NCBI RefSeq assembly: GCF_004027225.2
Contig: NC_044278.2
Coordinates: 60,028,243-60,092,242 of the forward strand
Origin: Strigops habroptila
Lineage: Eukaryota; Chordata; Aves; Psittaciformes; Psittacidae
DNA: 64,000 nucleotides
Direction of reading: 5' to 3'
Shown: positions 62,873 to 64,000 of the stretch, in pieces
How positions within the stretch are numbered: the first letter of the stretch is position 1
Layout: every line of letters starts with the position of its first letter
Made by a program: the position numbers and the translations under genes
The notes under the pieces: model-generated
Database searches by the model: none
Seen by the model: the letters and a program-made list of their open reading frames with translations, nothing else
Told to the model about the DNA's origin: nothing

Positions 62873-62917
62873 GTTTTGTTTGTTTTGTTTTGTATTGTTT
62901 CGTTTTGTTTTGTTTTG
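62873..62917. repeat. (TTTTG)n pentanucleotide repeat
   Basis: About nine imperfect TTTTG units, with a TATTG and a TTTCG variant. It ends in TTTTGCAG, which looks like a splice acceptor but has no exon support. Confidence 0.9.
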
Positions 62918-64000
62918 CAGCTTGCTCTAGTAAAGAAATCCATAGGATGCCCATCCACAGCTCTTAGTATGACATACAAGCATAGCATGGACAAAACAAA
63001 CTCAAGTGTTATTTCACAGTGTGGTTGCTTTCATGCAAACAGAGCTAACACAAACAGAGTAATTCAAGCACGGATAATTCATGTTAACTCTTCACTGAAG
63101 ACACATCCATCAGTGGTGAACAGGAAGTGATTTTACCCTTGCTTTGTTTTCACTTAGGTCGCTAATTAAAATAAGTTAATCTAAACAAGTTTGAACAGGA
63201 TTCAGTGTCAGCCTCAGGGATTTTCTTCTAGTTTACATAGATCAAATAAAATTAACTGATGTAAACTTTTAGAACTTTTCCAGTGAGGACAAGATCAAGT
63301 GCAATAGCAAATATGAGCACAGACTGCAAAAATAAATTCCAGAGCTTAGAGCACCTCTTTTTGTGGTGCCTTATACTTTTATGACTGTCTGCAACTAAGT
63401 AGAGCTGGCCATCCAACAAAGGGACCAGTCAGGTCACTGAAATATGGAGTTGCCCTTTGCTTGTATTTGGATAACTTTGATGGATAAAACATTGTTCAAC
63501 ATTATTCAGGAATGACATCCAACATTTTTCCTCCATACACAAAAACCTGCAGTCTAGACTGAGAGGAGGCTTTCAGCATCCTTGTTTTCTTCTCAATTTT
63601 CAAAAAAAATCTCTTTGAATTTAATATTAAATGAAGGCATTTAAAATTACTAAACCAAAGCTGCACTTTAAACTCAAACAAGGATGAAGTAACCGTGGAA
63701 AGAGGAAGGACATTTTCTTCCTTTTACCACCGTACCTACAGTTTTTGAAGGTGATTAACTGTTGTATGCTCTAATATTAAAAGGATTTTTAAAAGGTAGT
63801 TTATTGGGAGGATTCTTGATTTAAAGAGGTGCTTCAGGAAGTAATCAGCTGTTTTACTGTCCTGTTGAGATAGCTATCTCTCTGCCACTGTAAGCTCAAG
63901 TAATATTCATATCTGTATAAGCAATGTTATGGCATACAATTTCAGAATAAACTGTGTGGAAAGTGGCTTCTAACATTGCAGCATCTACAGAGTAAAAATA

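Larger units (their letters stand above)
56261..63999. other. Gene-free DNA, desert part 7, to the right edge
   Basis: AT-leaning sequence with short frames. It holds a repeat relic at 57119-57187, the two-strand open segment at 57891-58319, a T run near 59239, a perfect palindrome at 62384-62401 and a (TTTTG)n repeat at 62873-62917. The part at about 61080-61480 is very AT-rich. Nothing else could be named. Confidence 0.5.

Noticed and set aside
62900-62920. TTTTGTTTTGCAG as a splice acceptor
   Set aside because: The pyrimidine-like tract is just the end of a (TTTTG)n repeat, and no open, donor-terminated exon follows.

Overview
The window is nuclear DNA of a bird, probably a neognath. The clearest sign is two 3'-end fragments of CR1 LINEs (35068-35660 and 56184-56260) with the avian-type tail. 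Scattered old palindromic repeats of the kind seen in sauropsid genomes, and vertebrate-style CpG islands in otherwise AT-leaning DNA, agree with this. I found no complete protein-coding gene. Long open frames in the first 11 kb come from GC-rich, stop-poor composition, and none matches a protein family I recognise.

Layout. Bases 1-11200 are a cluster of six CpG islands separated by AT-richer blocks that look like regulatory DNA (RFX X-box palindrome, octamer site, TAAT-dense block, NF-Y/GC-box pair). This pattern is typical of the 5' region of a developmental regulator, whose identity I cannot tell. A well-formed 113-bp internal exon candidate lies on the minus strand at 4999-5111. Strong minus-strand splice donors sit in the upstream islands (9594-9599, 9986-9991, 10181-10186). 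Together they suggest a minus-strand transcript leaving the window to the left. A CTCF-like site at 11034-11047 lies where the island cluster ends.

Bases 11200-64000 are a gene-poor desert. It contains a (CCCTT)n satellite (19195-19373), a decayed C2H2 zinc-finger fragment in a probable inverted arrangement (21551-21727), an isolated GC-rich island (28940-29400), at least seven relics of palindromic repeats, two CR1 fragments, a candidate regulatory block with an inverted pair of HOX/PBX-like sites (49800-50110), another block with a strong plus-strand donor and a 20-bp-period duplication (53640-54110), and a GC-richer segment open on both strands (57891-58319) that may be a decayed exon.

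No tRNA, rRNA, CRISPR array, intact transposase or retroviral gene was seen. Identifying the locus and testing most regulatory calls needs genome alignment and RNA data, which I could not use.
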